From Flavobacteriales bacterium (GTDB taxonomy: Bacteria; Bacteroidota; Bacteroidia; Flavobacteriales_F; PHOS-HE28): 64,000 bases of DNA. Where the stretch lies: the NCBI GenBank assembly GCA_020635655.1, contig JACJZI010000006.1:124001-188000 (forward strand), read 5' to 3'. The notes beneath the pieces were generated by a model. That model did not search any database and had not been told where the DNA came from. It worked only from the letters and a program-made list of their open reading frames with translations. A program made the translations under genes and the position numbers. Shown one piece after another: positions 1 to 11,853 of this stretch; positions within the stretch are counted from its first letter, which is position 1; the number at the start of each line of letters is the position of its first letter.

Positions 1-2832
1 TGTGTGGGCGAAACGCTTTCCTTTGATGGATCCACATCCACCGCAGCTCCGGGGTTCAGTCTGAGCCAATACCTCTGGGATTTCGACGACGGGTCCGTGG
101 ACAGCACCAGCGGGCCATTGGTCGACCACACTTTCGCAACGCCGGGAGAACATGTGGTGCAGTTGTACCTGACCGATGACAACGAATGCAACAGCACCAA
201 TCTGGTGGACCTGCAGGTGCTGGTCGGCACACCCCCGGACTTCACCGGCACGTCGCCCGACCAGACCACCTGCCTGGGTGAAACGGCCTGCCTGAACGGT
301 GTGGTGAACGGCACGACCTGGACGGGCCTGCCCGATGCCAACTACGGCAACGGTGTGTACCTGCCGGACGATGTCGGACAGAGCTTCACATCCACGCTCA
401 CCTTCACCCAGTTCGGATTCGGACAGACGGTGACCGACACTTCCGACATCGTGTCGATCTGCGTGGACATGGAGCATTCGTTCATGGGCGACCTGGTGAT
501 CCAGGTGATCTGCCCGAACGGCCAGACGATGATCATGCACCAGCAAGGTGGGGGTGGGACCTTCATCGGCGATGCGAACGACGCGGATTCCAACCTGAAC
601 CCGGTGCCCGGGACCTGCTGGACCTATTGTTGGAGCCCGACCGCCACCAATGGCACCTGGGCGGACAATGCCCAATTCGGGCCCACGCCCAACGTGGTCC
701 CTTCCAGCCAGGGCACCGCATTGGCCCCCGGCACCTACCAGAGCGTTCAGCCCTTCAACAATCTTGTCGGGTGTCCCCTCAATGGTGATTGGACCTTCCA
801 GGTGACCGACCTGTGGGCGTTGGACAACGGTTTCCTGTGCAGCTGGCAGATGAACTTCGATCCCGCCATTTTTCCGCCCCTCACCACCTTCACACCGGTC
901 TATGGGATCGATTGCGATTCGACCTATTGGACCGGCCCCAACATCGGCTCCATCTCGACCGATTGCGATTCGATGTGCGTGACGCCTTCCGCACCGGGCT
1001 CCTATGATTATGTGTACCACGTGGTGGACGACTTCGGCTGTTCCTATGACACCACCGTTCAGGTGACCATCGATCCTCCAATGACCGTTGACGCCGGCTT
1101 GGACCAGGTGGTGTGCAACGACCCGATCCAGCTGCAGGCCGTCGCGCAGGGTTCCTCCGGCACGGTCAGCTTCTCCTGGAGCCCCCCCACCGGACTCACG
1201 AACGCCACGATCTCCAACCCCATCGCCACCGTGACCAGCCCGACCACCTATACGGTCTCGGCCTATCCGACCGGTCATCCGGCGTGTGCCGTGGAGGACA
1301 GCATGAACGTCACCCTCGACCCGGGGCTCGATCCCGGCCTGGACACTCTGGTGATCATCTGCGCCACCACCCCACCCTTCGCGATGATCGACATGCTGGG
1401 CGGCACGCCGAACCCGGGCGGGGTATGGACGGATGCGAACGGGAACACGATCCCGGGCAACTTCGATCCGATGAACGATGCACCGGGCACGTTCACCTAT
1501 ACGTTGACCACCACCCTGGGCTGCGTGGGTACCGCGGACCTGGAGATCCAGGTGCTGCCCATCACCGACCCCACGTGCTGCGGCATCGTGGATGCCGGTC
1601 CGGACACCCTGGTCTGCTCCCTGAGCTGTCCCTTGTCCGCCACGGTCGCCACCCCCGGCCTGGGATCATGGAGCGGGCCTGCGGGAACGGTCTTCAGTGA
1701 CCCCACCGATCCACAGGCCACGTTCACCGGGCCCGCAACGGGCACCTACACCCTTTTCTGGCACGAGAACGACGGCAACTACTGCGACCTGATCGACAGT
1801 GTGCATGTGACGGTGACCCAGCCGATCGCGATCTCCTTCCAAACGACCGACGCGGTCTGCTACCAGGCCTGCGACGGAACCGTGGAGGCGCAGGTGACAG
1901 GCGGTGTCACGCAGTACAACTACACCTACCTCTGGTCCGGTGGTGTGGCCGGTCCCGCGGAGGACCAGGCCGTTGACCTGTGCGCGGGTGGATACATGCT
2001 GACCGTTCTGGACGACAATGGATGCACGGACTCGGCCTCCTACACCATCGGTGAGCCGGCCCTACTGATCATCGACAGCGCGCGCACCTCACCCACGACC
2101 TGCCATGGATATTGCGATGGCAGCATCAGCATCTTCGATGCCGAAGCGGTCGCATACAGCTATGATGGAGGGGCCTCGTACGTGACCACCGCCACCCAGG
2201 ACAGCATCTGCGCGGGTGTGCATGACATCGCGATCAAGAACAGCGATGGGTGCATCGGGACGGACCAGGTCGTGGTGGGTCAACCCCCGCCCGTTGTGGC
2301 CGACTTCACCTGGTCGCCCATACCAGCGAACGTGAACGATCCCACCATCCACTTCCACAACACCAGTACCGACGCGATCTCCTACTTCTGGACCGTGGAT
2401 GAACTCGGAAGCCTCTACGAGACCGAGTTCAGTTGGACCTTCCCCGACAAGTTCCCGGGCACCTATGCGGTCTGTCTCGTGGCCTACAACCTGAACTTCT
2501 GCAGCGACACGACCTGCCACGACGTGACCATTGATGACGTGCTGTTCGACTACTTCCCCAATGCCTTCACACCGGACGGGGATGGCGTGAACGATGTGTT
2601 CCGGATGGTGTACAACATCGACGACATCAAGGACTATTCGTTGCTGATCTTCGATCGTTGGGGAGAACTGATCTACGAGTCGAACGATCCCACCGATGGC
2701 TGGGACGGCACGTTCCGGAACGGTGGAGGGAACATCGTGGCCGAGGGGATCTACCCCTGGCGCGCCCAGTTCAAGCTGAAGACCACGAGCGGCCTGAGGG
2801 ACATGGTGGGTCATGTCACCCTGCTGAAGTGA
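1..2832 (+). CDS. T9SS type B sorted surface protein with PKD and P-domain-like regions (5' partial)
   Basis: Secreted cell-surface protein whose N terminus lies before the window; the frame is open from base 1. The first ~75 visible residues are PKD-like (YLWDFDDGS, then a VDHTFATPGEH-type strand). Residues ~110-285 resemble a proprotein-convertase P-domain (DMEHSFMGDLVIQV, then GDWTFQVTDLWALDNG). Further Ig/PKD-like and SprB-like repeats follow, with paired cysteines and GTYT strands. The last ~95 residues are the gliding-associated C-terminal domain (FPNAFTPDGDGVNDVF, IFDRWGELIYES, DGWDGT), the type B signal for T9SS export and surface attachment. The domains point to adhesion or substrate binding; no catalytic domain is visible. 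Class assignment is secure; the substrate is unknown. Confidence 0.9.
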   Translation, partial: CVGETLSFDGSTSTAAPGFSLSQYLWDFDDGSVDSTSGPLVDHTFATPGEHVVQLYLTDDNECNSTNLVDLQVLVGTPPDFTGTSPDQTTCLGETACLNGVVNGTTWTGLPDANYGNGVYLPDDVGQSFTSTLTFTQFGFGQTVTDTSDIVSICVDMEHSFMGDLVIQVICPNGQTMIMHQQGGGGTFIGDANDADSNLNPVPGTCWTYCWSPTATNGTWADNAQFGPTPNVVPSSQGTALAPGTYQSVQPFNNLVGCPLNGDWTFQVTDLWALDNGFLCSWQMNFDPAIFPPLTTFTPVYGIDCDSTYWTGPNIGSISTDCDSMCVTPSAPGSYDYVYHVVDDFGCSYDTTVQVTIDPPMTVDAGLDQVVCNDPIQLQAVAQGSSGTVSFSWSPPTGLTNATISNPIATVTSPTTYTVSAYPTGHPACAVEDSMNVTLDPGLDPGLDTLVIICATTPPFAMIDMLGGTPNPGGVWTDANGNTIPGNFDPMNDAPGTFTYTLTTTLGCVGTADLEIQVLPITDPTCCGIVDAGPDTLVCSLSCPLSATVATPGLGSWSGPAGTVFSDPTDPQATFTGPATGTYTLFWHENDGNYCDLIDSVHVTVTQPIAISFQTTDAVCYQACDGTVEAQVTGGVTQYNYTYLWSGGVAGPAEDQAVDLCAGGYMLTVLDDNGCTDSASYTIGEPALLIIDSARTSPTTCHGYCDGSISIFDAEAVAYSYDGGASYVTTATQDSICAGVHDIAIKNSDGCIGTDQVVVGQPPPVVADFTWSPIPANVNDPTIHFHNTSTDAISYFWTVDELGSLYETEFSWTFPDKFPGTYAVCLVAYNLNFCSDTTCHDVTIDDVLFDYFPNAFTPDGDGVNDVFRMVYNIDDIKDYSLLIFDRWGELIYESNDPTDGWDGTFRNGGGNIVAEGIYPWRAQFKLKTTSGLRDMVGHVTLLK

Positions 2833-2863
2833 TCGAACAAGGACCCTTCGCGCGGATCCCCAT

Positions 2864-2893
2864 GAAAAAGCCCGGCGCGCGCCGGGCTTTTCC
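2864..2893 (+). terminator. Rho-independent terminator after the surface protein
   Basis: A GC stem (AAGCCCGGCGCG paired with CGCGCCGGGCTT) is followed by a T-rich stretch about 30 bp after the stop. The hairpin is nearly symmetrical, so it may also end the convergent gyrB transcript. Confidence 0.8.
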
Positions 2894-2910
2894 TTTTCTC
2901 TTATCCGCGA

Positions 2911-4884
<1,974 letters not shown>

Positions 4885-4923
4885 TTTTTCCTTGCGTTCA
4901 TCCCCTCCTTCGCGAAGGGCCCA

Positions 4924-4931
4924 CAAAGATA
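4924..4931 (-). promoter_or_regulatory. Bacteroidota-type -7 element of gyrB
   Basis: Read on the minus strand this is TATCTTTG, an exact match to the known Bacteroidota sigma-A -7 consensus TAnnTTTG. It lies about 40 bp upstream of the chosen ATG. A GGAGGGG tract sits between the two. No convincing -33 TTG was seen. Confidence 0.55.
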
Positions 4932-5073
4932 CCCGATCAGGTGCCTCGGACAGCCGGAAAACCCAGTATTGGCAGGGGTTTATTGACATTTTGCCAACAC
5001 GCCCGGGCTTGATTTTCCGACCGGTTATTCGTATACGGAGAAGGCTTCCGACGGGGCCGTTCGGCCCGGGGTC

Positions 5074-6783
5074 TCAGAAGGAGTAGCTCGCCCCCATCAT
5101 CAGCAGGGTGCGCTGCACGGGATAGCGGTACCAGCGTTCGTACTTGCTCGCGCTCAGGTTGCTGGCGTCGAGGAACACGGTCAGGCGCTTGGTGAAGCGG
5201 TACTCCACACCCAGATAGAGGTCGAAGAAGCCTTTCAGTTCCACGGTCTCCGATGCCTGCGGGTCCTGGTCGGCCACGCTGGTGAACACCGGGGTGAAGG
5301 CCTTCCTGGCCCCCATGAACTGCGCATCCAGCTTGAAGATCAACTTGTCGCGGAAGCCGTACTGCGCCCCGAGCGTCAATTGGTAGGGAGGCAGGTTCCA
5401 TGGCTCCGCCTGGTCCTGCATGTGGTAGCTGTAGATGTCCAGCCGGGCATGGATCCGTGTACCGGTCCCATCGTCGTACGTGGCCTCGCCGCTGACATCC
5501 AGCACGTTCACCTTGTCATACACCAGGGTGAACTGGTCCCCGAAGGAGTAGTACCCGTCGGTGATGTAGAGCGCCCTGTCCTTCCAACTGCTGGTGCTCA
5601 CCCGCACGTCGAAGCCGATGTTCCGGCTGAAGCTGCCGCGCAGGCCGCCGTAGATGTCGTAGAGCTTGCTGGTATTGGCCAGCTCGGGAGCGGTGATCGT
5701 CCAGGGGTTCTCCTGTGTCAGGCTGCGGAAGCTATTGCGCATGCGGGCACCGTCCGCACCGACGTAGGGCACCAGGATGTTGTCGAAGAAACTGTAGCTG
5801 GCGTACACCTGTGGGTAGAAATGGAAGGTGGTCTTCCCGAGAGCGTCCACGTAGATCCCCGCACCGACGCGCACACGGTAACGCCTGCCCGTGGTGCTCA
5901 CCCCCGGCGTCAGGCCCACCAGGGTCCCGTTCTGATCGAACTCGGGACCGTCGCCCTGTGGCACGCCGTGGTACACATTGTTATCGATGAGGATCGCCGC
6001 CTCGTAGGTCTCGGTGCGCTCCTGCTTGCCCAGGTCGGCCCGGATGGTGAAGTTGGTCTCGCGGCTGCCGGTGGCATTGGTGTAATGGTGGGCCTCCAAG
6101 CGCACGTCGTGGGCGATCATGCTGCTGTCCGCGTACAAGCTGCGCACCCGCAGGCCGAAGCCGATGTCGTTGTAGACCTGTCGGAGGTCGTTGTCCCCCG
6201 GTTGTGGAAGCCCCAGCGTGTCGAAGCCGTCCGGGTCGTAACCGTAGTCGCTCACGCGCCGGCGGTCGTACATGCCGCGACCGAGGATCTCGTGCTCCTG
6301 CACCACCGCCTTGTAGAAGAGGTCCGCGGAATTGAAGCTGTAGTCGCTCGGCCCGACATCCTTGAGGCCGCCCTGGCTGCTGAAATGCTTGAGGTGGATG
6401 CCATACCCGTTCTTCCTGGACCGGGTCTGATCGAAGTAGAGCTCGCCCAATGGGGTGTTGTACAGGCCATAGCCGAGCTTCACCAGCCCGTGGTACAACC
6501 GTTCGTTCGCCTGGACCACATTGAGCCGCACCGGCGCGATGCTGTCGGCCTTGGGCGCGATGGGCATCGTGGCGGTCACCACGCTGTACGTCACGGGCTT
6601 TTCGGCAAGGATGGTATCCACCAGTTCAGGACGCACGTCGATCTTCTGCACATCCGCGATCGTCGGGTTGAAGATGCCGTGGATGTAGTACTCACCGCCG
6701 GGCGTGATGCCGCCGTCCTGCGCCAGCAGCGGACCGATGCCGCAGAGGGTCGTACCGATCAGGATGATGCGTCGCATGCTCAT
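5074..6783 (-). CDS. Outer-membrane TonB-receptor-like beta-barrel without plug domain
   Basis: 569 aa with a signal peptide (MSMRRIILIGTTLCGIGPLLAQ). The rest alternates aromatic/polar strands typical of an outer-membrane barrel and ends in a TonB-receptor-like strand (NLSASKYERWYRYPVQRTLLMMGASYSF, last residue Phe). No carboxypeptidase-like or plug domain is seen, so it is shorter than a full TonB-dependent receptor. Its ATG overlaps the stop of the upstream TPR gene by 4 bp (ATGA), so the two are translationally coupled and probably act together at the outer membrane. The transported or assembled substrate is unknown. Confidence 0.8.
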   Translation of the reverse strand: MSMRRIILIGTTLCGIGPLLAQDGGITPGGEYYIHGIFNPTIADVQKIDVRPELVDTILAEKPVTYSVVTATMPIAPKADSIAPVRLNVVQANERLYHGLVKLGYGLYNTPLGELYFDQTRSRKNGYGIHLKHFSSQGGLKDVGPSDYSFNSADLFYKAVVQEHEILGRGMYDRRRVSDYGYDPDGFDTLGLPQPGDNDLRQVYNDIGFGLRVRSLYADSSMIAHDVRLEAHHYTNATGSRETNFTIRADLGKQERTETYEAAILIDNNVYHGVPQGDGPEFDQNGTLVGLTPGVSTTGRRYRVRVGAGIYVDALGKTTFHFYPQVYASYSFFDNILVPYVGADGARMRNSFRSLTQENPWTITAPELANTSKLYDIYGGLRGSFSRNIGFDVRVSTSSWKDRALYITDGYYSFGDQFTLVYDKVNVLDVSGEATYDDGTGTRIHARLDIYSYHMQDQAEPWNLPPYQLTLGAQYGFRDKLIFKLDAQFMGARKAFTPVFTSVADQDPQASETVELKGFFDLYLGVEYRFTKRLTVFLDASNLSASKYERWYRYPVQRTLLMMGASYSF

Positions 6784-9700
6784 TCGTCGCTGCCGTTGCC
6801 GCCCTGCTGCCCGTCGGGCAGGGGCACGGTGATCTCCTCCTGTTCCGGCGGTGCGGTCTGTTGCACCTCGCTGGCCGTGATCGTGTCCAGACGGGCCCTT
6901 GCCTGCGCCACCAGGTCGGGTTCCGAACAGTGGTCCACCACACTTTGCAGGGTGGCCTTGGCCTGGAAGCGATCGTCAAGTCGCACGTAGACATCGCCGA
7001 GCAGGATGAAGGCCCTGGCTTTCCAATGATCGTAGGCGGGAAAGTCCTGCACCAGACCGAACACCTCCTTTTCCGCATCGCGGTACTTCTCCTGCAGGAA
7101 GCGCACGTAGGCCATGTTGAACCTGGCCTCCGCGCCGCGTGCGTTGGTGCTGCTGGTGGCCACGCCCTTGAACCTGGCGTACGCGTCGTCCAGTTCATTG
7201 TGGTCCAGGGCGTCCTGCGCGATGAGCAGTCCCGCTTCGGCCTTCAGGTCGGCGTTGGCACCACCATCGGTCATCACCTCCTGTGCCGCCTGGGCCGCCT
7301 CTTCGTTCCGGCCGAGCTCACGCAGACAACGCATCCTTCCGGCCTTTGCCGCAAGGACGTTCTGCGGCAGGTTGGCCACCTGGCCGAGCTGCACGAAATG
7401 GTCCAGGGCACCCTCCCAGCGCTTGTCCTTGAACAGGATGTCACTGGCGCCGAACAGCGCCGACTCCAGGAACTGCTGACCGTTGCGTTGGATCACCGCC
7501 TCGAGGTCGGGCAGGGCCTGCTCGTACTGTTGTGCGCGGTACTCACAATCCCCGCGGTAGTACAGGGCGTTCAGCGCGTAGGCCCCGTTCGGGTACTTGC
7601 TCAGGTAGTCGCCGAACGCGCCGATGGCCTGGTCGCACTTCCCATCGAAGTACAACGCCTCCGCGCTTCGGTAGTACTTCTCGTCGAGGTCCAGGCTGGC
7701 CGGGTCCACGAAGTCGAGGGAACGGAGGTAGCTCTCGTACTCGCCCACACGCCCCTGTTCCACGTAGATGCTCTCGATCCCGGCGAGGGCATCGCGGGCG
7801 CCATCCATCGTGGGGTACTTCGCCACGATCGCCTTGAACTCCTGCAGGGCCTGGTCGGCGTTGCCCTGGCGTTTGTGGATCAACGCCACCTGCAGCATGC
7901 TCTGGCGCACATTGGGACTGTTGGGATGCTCCTGCACCACCTGCGTGTAGTAGTGCATCGCGTTCGCGTCATCCTCCAGGTTGATGTAGGTCTCGCCCAG
8001 CTGGAACTTGGCATCCGCGGCGAAACGGCTGTTCGGCCGTTCGGCCAGCAGGTCCTTCAGCACGGCGATCTTCTCAGGGAACTTGCGTTCCAGGCCGAGG
8101 CACACCCCTTTTTGGAACAGGGCGTAGTCGCCGTCGGTCGAACCGGCGCGGATCGCCTCATCGTACCACCGGATCGCCTGCTCCTCGTCCTTCGCCAGGT
8201 AGTAGCAATCGGCGATCCGAAGCATGGCGTCGGCGCGCTGCTTCCGGTCCACGCCGCTCGCGCCATTGAACCGCCGGAACGCGGTAAGGGCCTCGTCATA
8301 GGTCCGCTGCTTGAAATAGGCATAGCCCATGCTGTAACCGGCCTCTTCGTAGAGCGATGTGGCATAGGCCCCGGGCGTGTTGCGCAGGTCGTCGTACTTC
8401 CTCAACGCCTGGTCGTAGTCGCCCTGGTGGTAGAAGCTCTCGCCCATCCAGAAATGACAGCGGGCGTTCATGTCACGGTCCACTGGATACTTCAGGCCCT
8501 GCTGGAAGGCCTGGACCGCCTGGTCGTACTTGCCGCCATCGTAGAGCTCCACGCCCCTGTTGTAGGCCAGCTGCTGGTACACCTCCTTCAGTGGCAGGTC
8601 CTTGTTCTGGATCTCGTCGAGCGCGCTCAGGGCGGCGGCATAGTTGTGCGTCTTCAGGAACACGTCCACCAGGAACGCATAGGCCTCGTTGCGGCGTGGT
8701 GTGTTCGGATATTTCTTCAGGTAATCCCGCAATGCGGTGATGGCCTCGTTGTAGGGATCGAAGGACAGTTCGTAGGCCAGCTTCGCATAGTTGAACAGGG
8801 CATCCTCCTTCACCGTCGGGTCCTGGCCGAGCTCGTATGCACGCTTGAAGGCATTGCGGGCATAGTTCTTCTCGTTGAGGTGCAGGTAACAATCGGCCAT
8901 GTGGTACACGGCGAGCTGGGCCAGGCTGTCCTCCGCGTTGGTCACCAGGCTCAACTGGGTCAGGGCCTTCTGCCATTCACCCGACTTGTAATAGGCATAG
9001 CCCAGCATGTAGCGTTCCTCGCGGCCGATGCCGGTGCTCCGTTGTGCGGCCTTTTCAAGATATGGGGTGGCCGCCGCATACTGGCCGAGCTGGTAGTGGG
9101 ACCCTCCGACCAGGCGGTTCAGCTCCCCGATCCGACGCGTCCCGCTGGGATCCGCGAGCAGGGGCTCCACATAGGCGACCACGTCCGCATACTGACCTTC
9201 GCGGAACTTGATCTCGGCGATGTAGAACGGCACGATGCGTCCGAAGCTGGGATCGTCCTTGATCTTCTCGAACCCTTTGAGCGCGGAGGCATAGCGTCCG
9301 CGGCTGTAGTCCATGTGGGCGGTATAGTAGGTCGCGGGCACGGCATAGGGGCCGGTGCCGTCCTTCACGCGCCCCATCTCGGTCATGGCCTCGTCCGTGC
9401 GGTCCTCCTGGAACAGCGCGTAGCCCTGCTTGAAGTGGAACTCCTCCTGGTCCTTCGCGGAAAGTTCGTCGGCATTGACCTGTCCCGCCCAGGCCAGGCA
9501 GTCGTCCCATTGTTTCAGGGCGAAGAAGTGGCGGAACAGTTCGTAGCGCACGGTGCCCACATGCTGGTCCTCGGGATGGTCGCGCATGAAGGCGAGCATG
9601 CGCAGCACGGCATCCTCGTTGAAGAGACGGACGGCGCAGATCGCCGCGAGGTACTCCGCCTCCACACGTTGGGCATCATAGGGGTCGCGGGTGTGCTCGG

Positions 9701-9887
9701 CGATGCGGTCCAGCTCGTATTGCGCGGCGCCGTACTTCGCCAGGTCGAACAGTTCCCGGGCATGGTCGAGCGCGGCGGTGGGCAGTTCATAATGTGCCGG
9801 CCGCTGGGCCATGGCCCCGAGCCCGAACATCACCGGGCAAAGGGCGCAGAAGAGGCGCCGCGGAAGGGTCGCGGGGAGGTCCACCAT
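6780..9887 (-). CDS. Large exported tetratricopeptide-repeat protein
   Basis: About 1035 aa from the ATG at 9887, which gives a signal peptide (LPRRLFCALCPVMFGLGAMAQ). The frame extends 12 codons upstream, but that extension would bury the signal. Most of the mature protein is serial TPR/Sel1-like helix pairs (for example YALFQEDRTDEAMTEM, GESFYHQGDYDQALRKYDDL, RIADCYYLAKDEEQAIRWYDEAI), about 20 repeats by eye, and it ends in a Q/E-rich tail. It is probably a periplasmic scaffold for the coupled barrel protein. A minus-strand GAACTTTG at 9896-9903 may be a -7 element almost on the start codon. Confidence 0.85.
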   Translation of the reverse strand: MVDLPATLPRRLFCALCPVMFGLGAMAQRPAHYELPTAALDHARELFDLAKYGAAQYELDRIAEHTRDPYDAQRVEAEYLAAICAVRLFNEDAVLRMLAFMRDHPEDQHVGTVRYELFRHFFALKQWDDCLAWAGQVNADELSAKDQEEFHFKQGYALFQEDRTDEAMTEMGRVKDGTGPYAVPATYYTAHMDYSRGRYASALKGFEKIKDDPSFGRIVPFYIAEIKFREGQYADVVAYVEPLLADPSGTRRIGELNRLVGGSHYQLGQYAAATPYLEKAAQRSTGIGREERYMLGYAYYKSGEWQKALTQLSLVTNAEDSLAQLAVYHMADCYLHLNEKNYARNAFKRAYELGQDPTVKEDALFNYAKLAYELSFDPYNEAITALRDYLKKYPNTPRRNEAYAFLVDVFLKTHNYAAALSALDEIQNKDLPLKEVYQQLAYNRGVELYDGGKYDQAVQAFQQGLKYPVDRDMNARCHFWMGESFYHQGDYDQALRKYDDLRNTPGAYATSLYEEAGYSMGYAYFKQRTYDEALTAFRRFNGASGVDRKQRADAMLRIADCYYLAKDEEQAIRWYDEAIRAGSTDGDYALFQKGVCLGLERKFPEKIAVLKDLLAERPNSRFAADAKFQLGETYINLEDDANAMHYYTQVVQEHPNSPNVRQSMLQVALIHKRQGNADQALQEFKAIVAKYPTMDGARDALAGIESIYVEQGRVGEYESYLRSLDFVDPASLDLDEKYYRSAEALYFDGKCDQAIGAFGDYLSKYPNGAYALNALYYRGDCEYRAQQYEQALPDLEAVIQRNGQQFLESALFGASDILFKDKRWEGALDHFVQLGQVANLPQNVLAAKAGRMRCLRELGRNEEAAQAAQEVMTDGGANADLKAEAGLLIAQDALDHNELDDAYARFKGVATSSTNARGAEARFNMAYVRFLQEKYRDAEKEVFGLVQDFPAYDHWKARAFILLGDVYVRLDDRFQAKATLQSVVDHCSEPDLVAQARARLDTITASEVQQTAPPEQEEITVPLPDGQQGGNGSDE

Positions 9888-10042
9888 CGAACGGTCAAAG
9901 TTCCGGCCCGCCCTGCCCGCCATCGGCGCGCGGGGACGGAATTATCCACGCGGTCGTGTTCATGCGGATCATGCAGTGCGTTCCAACGATCAACGGAAAG
10001 CGTGCCTCGGAAATTTTCCACCTTTGGCCCGGAGCCCACCGC

Positions 10043-10723
10043 ATGGCCGACGGACCCATCATCCAACTGCGCAACGCACGCATCTTCCAGCGCGAGAACC
10101 TGGTGCTGAACAACGTCGACCTGACGGTGGACGCGGGCGAGTTCCTCTATCTCATCGGGCGCACCGGCACGGGCAAGAGCAGTTTGTTGCGCACGCTGTA
10201 CGGCGACCTTCCGCTGTCCGAGGGTGAAGGCACGGTGTGCGGCTTCGACCTGCGGAAACTGAAGCGGCGCCAGGTGCCCTACCTGCGGCGGAAGATCGGC
10301 ATCGTGTTCCAGGACTTCCAGCTCTTGAGCGACCGCAACGTGAACGCGAACCTGGTCTTCGTGATGAAGGCCACGGGCTGGAAGGACAAGCGTGGCATGG
10401 ACGAACGCGCGCAGCAGGTCCTGGACAAGGTGGGTCTGGCCAACAAGGGCTATAAGATGCCCCACGAACTATCGGGCGGCGAGCAGCAGCGTGTGAGCAT
10501 CGCACGGGCCCTGCTCAACGATCCGGAATTGATCATCGCCGACGAGCCGACCGGCAACCTCGATCCGGAGACGACCGAGGGCATCCTTGACCTCCTGTTC
10601 TCCATCAGCCGGAGCGGCAGGGCCGTGTTGATGGCCACGCACGATTACACCCACATGAAGAAATTCGGTTCGCGGGTGATCCGTTGCGAGGACAGCAAGC
10701 TGCTGGAGCTCGCCACGGCCTGA
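10043..10723 (+). CDS. ftsE: Cell-division ABC transporter ATP-binding protein FtsE
   Basis: 226 aa cytoplasmic ATPase that, with FtsX, controls septal peptidoglycan hydrolysis during division. All ABC motifs are present: Walker A GRTGTGKSS, Q-loop IVFQDFQLL, signature LSGGEQQRVSIARALL, Walker B LIIADEPTGNLD, H-loop ATHDY. Length and the NLDPETTEGI segment fit FtsE. The open frame runs back to 9794, but the ATG at 10043 gives the family start (MADGPIIQLRNARI). It is divergent from the TPR/barrel operon. No ftsX is next to it, so FtsX must be encoded elsewhere. A CACCTTTG at 10019-10026 is a candidate -7 element. Confidence 0.9.
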   Translation: MADGPIIQLRNARIFQRENLVLNNVDLTVDAGEFLYLIGRTGTGKSSLLRTLYGDLPLSEGEGTVCGFDLRKLKRRQVPYLRRKIGIVFQDFQLLSDRNVNANLVFVMKATGWKDKRGMDERAQQVLDKVGLANKGYKMPHELSGGEQQRVSIARALLNDPELIIADEPTGNLDPETTEGILDLLFSISRSGRAVLMATHDYTHMKKFGSRVIRCEDSKLLELATA

Positions 10724-10731
10724 ACCGGGCC

Positions 10732-11853
10732 TCAGGCGAGGACGATCCGCGCGAGGTGTTCCGCGTTGCGGCGGTTGTCGAACCGCTCCTCCAGCACCTT
10801 CATGCGCTTCTCCAATGTCGAACCGTTCGCGGGGCGCGACATGCAGGCGAGGATCGACAGACGCATGGTCTCCGGATCATCGTGCACGAGGCAGACCTCC
10901 TCCAGACCGGTGTCCTGCACCATCGGCGTGTTGCACACCACGTGGCGGCCGGTGAACAGGCACAGCAGCAGCTTCAACTTGATCCCCGTGGCCTGGAAGG
11001 TGGGCAGCACGTTCACCTGCGCCTCGCGCACCAGGCGGTGGATCTCCTCCGTGGGGATGTCCTCCCGCAGCTCGACGTTCGGCGTGGTGGATGCGGCACG
11101 GCGCAGTTCGGGAGAGGCCCCGCTGCCCGCGATGATCAGCTTCACGGGGAGGCCGGGGAACACCTCCCGTACGAGGTAGAGCGCGGCCTGATCGTTCTCC
11201 GGCACGCTCAGGGCGCCGTGGTACAATGCGTAGTCGCCGATGCCCCCGGGCACCGCGATGCGGCCGCAGGCATGGAAGGCGGGCACGTGCTCGGCGCGAC
11301 CGAAGTGCCGCATGAAATAGGCCTGGTCCTTCGGCGAGATCGCGATGATGTGGTCCGCCTCGCTCAGCACCGGTTCGAACCGCTCCAGCTTGCGCGCCTC
11401 GTTCACGAAATAGGCCTTGCGGAAGGCGCTGCGTTCGGCCTTGGCCAGTGCGCCGTAGTAGTCGTGCTCCACGTTGTGCGTACGCACGGAACGGCGGCGG
11501 CCCTGCAGGCGCGGGTCGCCGAGGAAATAGCAGGAATGGAGCCCCTCGAAGAGGATCGGATGATCGTCCAGGAGCAGGCGTTCGATCAGCTCCTCGTTGC
11601 GCCGGCTCACCACCACATAGGGCAGTCCGCTCAGGAGCAGGTGCTTGCTGGAACTGCGGTGGTAATAATGCACCGAAGCGCAGATCGCCTCGAGCTCCGG
11701 GGCGGGCCGCCGGCCGTATTCAAAGCAATGCAGGTGCACGCGCACCCCCAGTCCGGCCAGGGCCTTCACTTTGTAGAACACGTCGATCACGCCACCGTAG
11801 TCCGGAGGCCAGGGCACGTCGAAACTGACGATATGCAGGTGCTTCTCAGCCAA
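10732..11853 (-). CDS. Glycosyltransferase, GT4/GT-B type
   Basis: 373 aa cytoplasmic GT-B enzyme, probably adding sugars to a surface polysaccharide or glycan. The N-terminal half has the acceptor-side start HIVSFDVPWPPDYGGVIDVFYKVKAL. The C-terminal half has the donor-site pattern LPTFQATGIKLKLLLCLFTGRHVV with downstream VCNTPM. It overlaps the upstream glycosyltransferase gene by 8 bp, so they form an operon. It converges with ftsE with only 8 bp between the stops. Donor and acceptor cannot be read from sequence. Confidence 0.8.
   Translation of the reverse strand: MAEKHLHIVSFDVPWPPDYGGVIDVFYKVKALAGLGVRVHLHCFEYGRRPAPELEAICASVHYYHRSSSKHLLLSGLPYVVVSRRNEELIERLLLDDHPILFEGLHSCYFLGDPRLQGRRRSVRTHNVEHDYYGALAKAERSAFRKAYFVNEARKLERFEPVLSEADHIIAISPKDQAYFMRHFGRAEHVPAFHACGRIAVPGGIGDYALYHGALSVPENDQAALYLVREVFPGLPVKLIIAGSGASPELRRAASTTPNVELREDIPTEEIHRLVREAQVNVLPTFQATGIKLKLLLCLFTGRHVVCNTPMVQDTGLEEVCLVHDDPETMRLSILACMSRPANGSTLEKRMKVLEERFDNRRNAEHLARIVLA

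Noticed and set aside
5040..5073. GC palindrome (GGGCC-N4-GGCCC) as a terminator after the barrel gene
   Set aside because: No U-run follows; too short to call.
9794..10042. N-terminal extension of ftsE
   Set aside because: Overlaps the divergent promoter region and adds no FtsE sequence; the ATG at 10043 fits the family.
6861..10109. Plus-strand open frame of ~1080 aa opposite the TPR gene
   Set aside because: Antisense of a clear TPR protein; a Val/Leu/Gly/His-rich translation typical of shadow frames.
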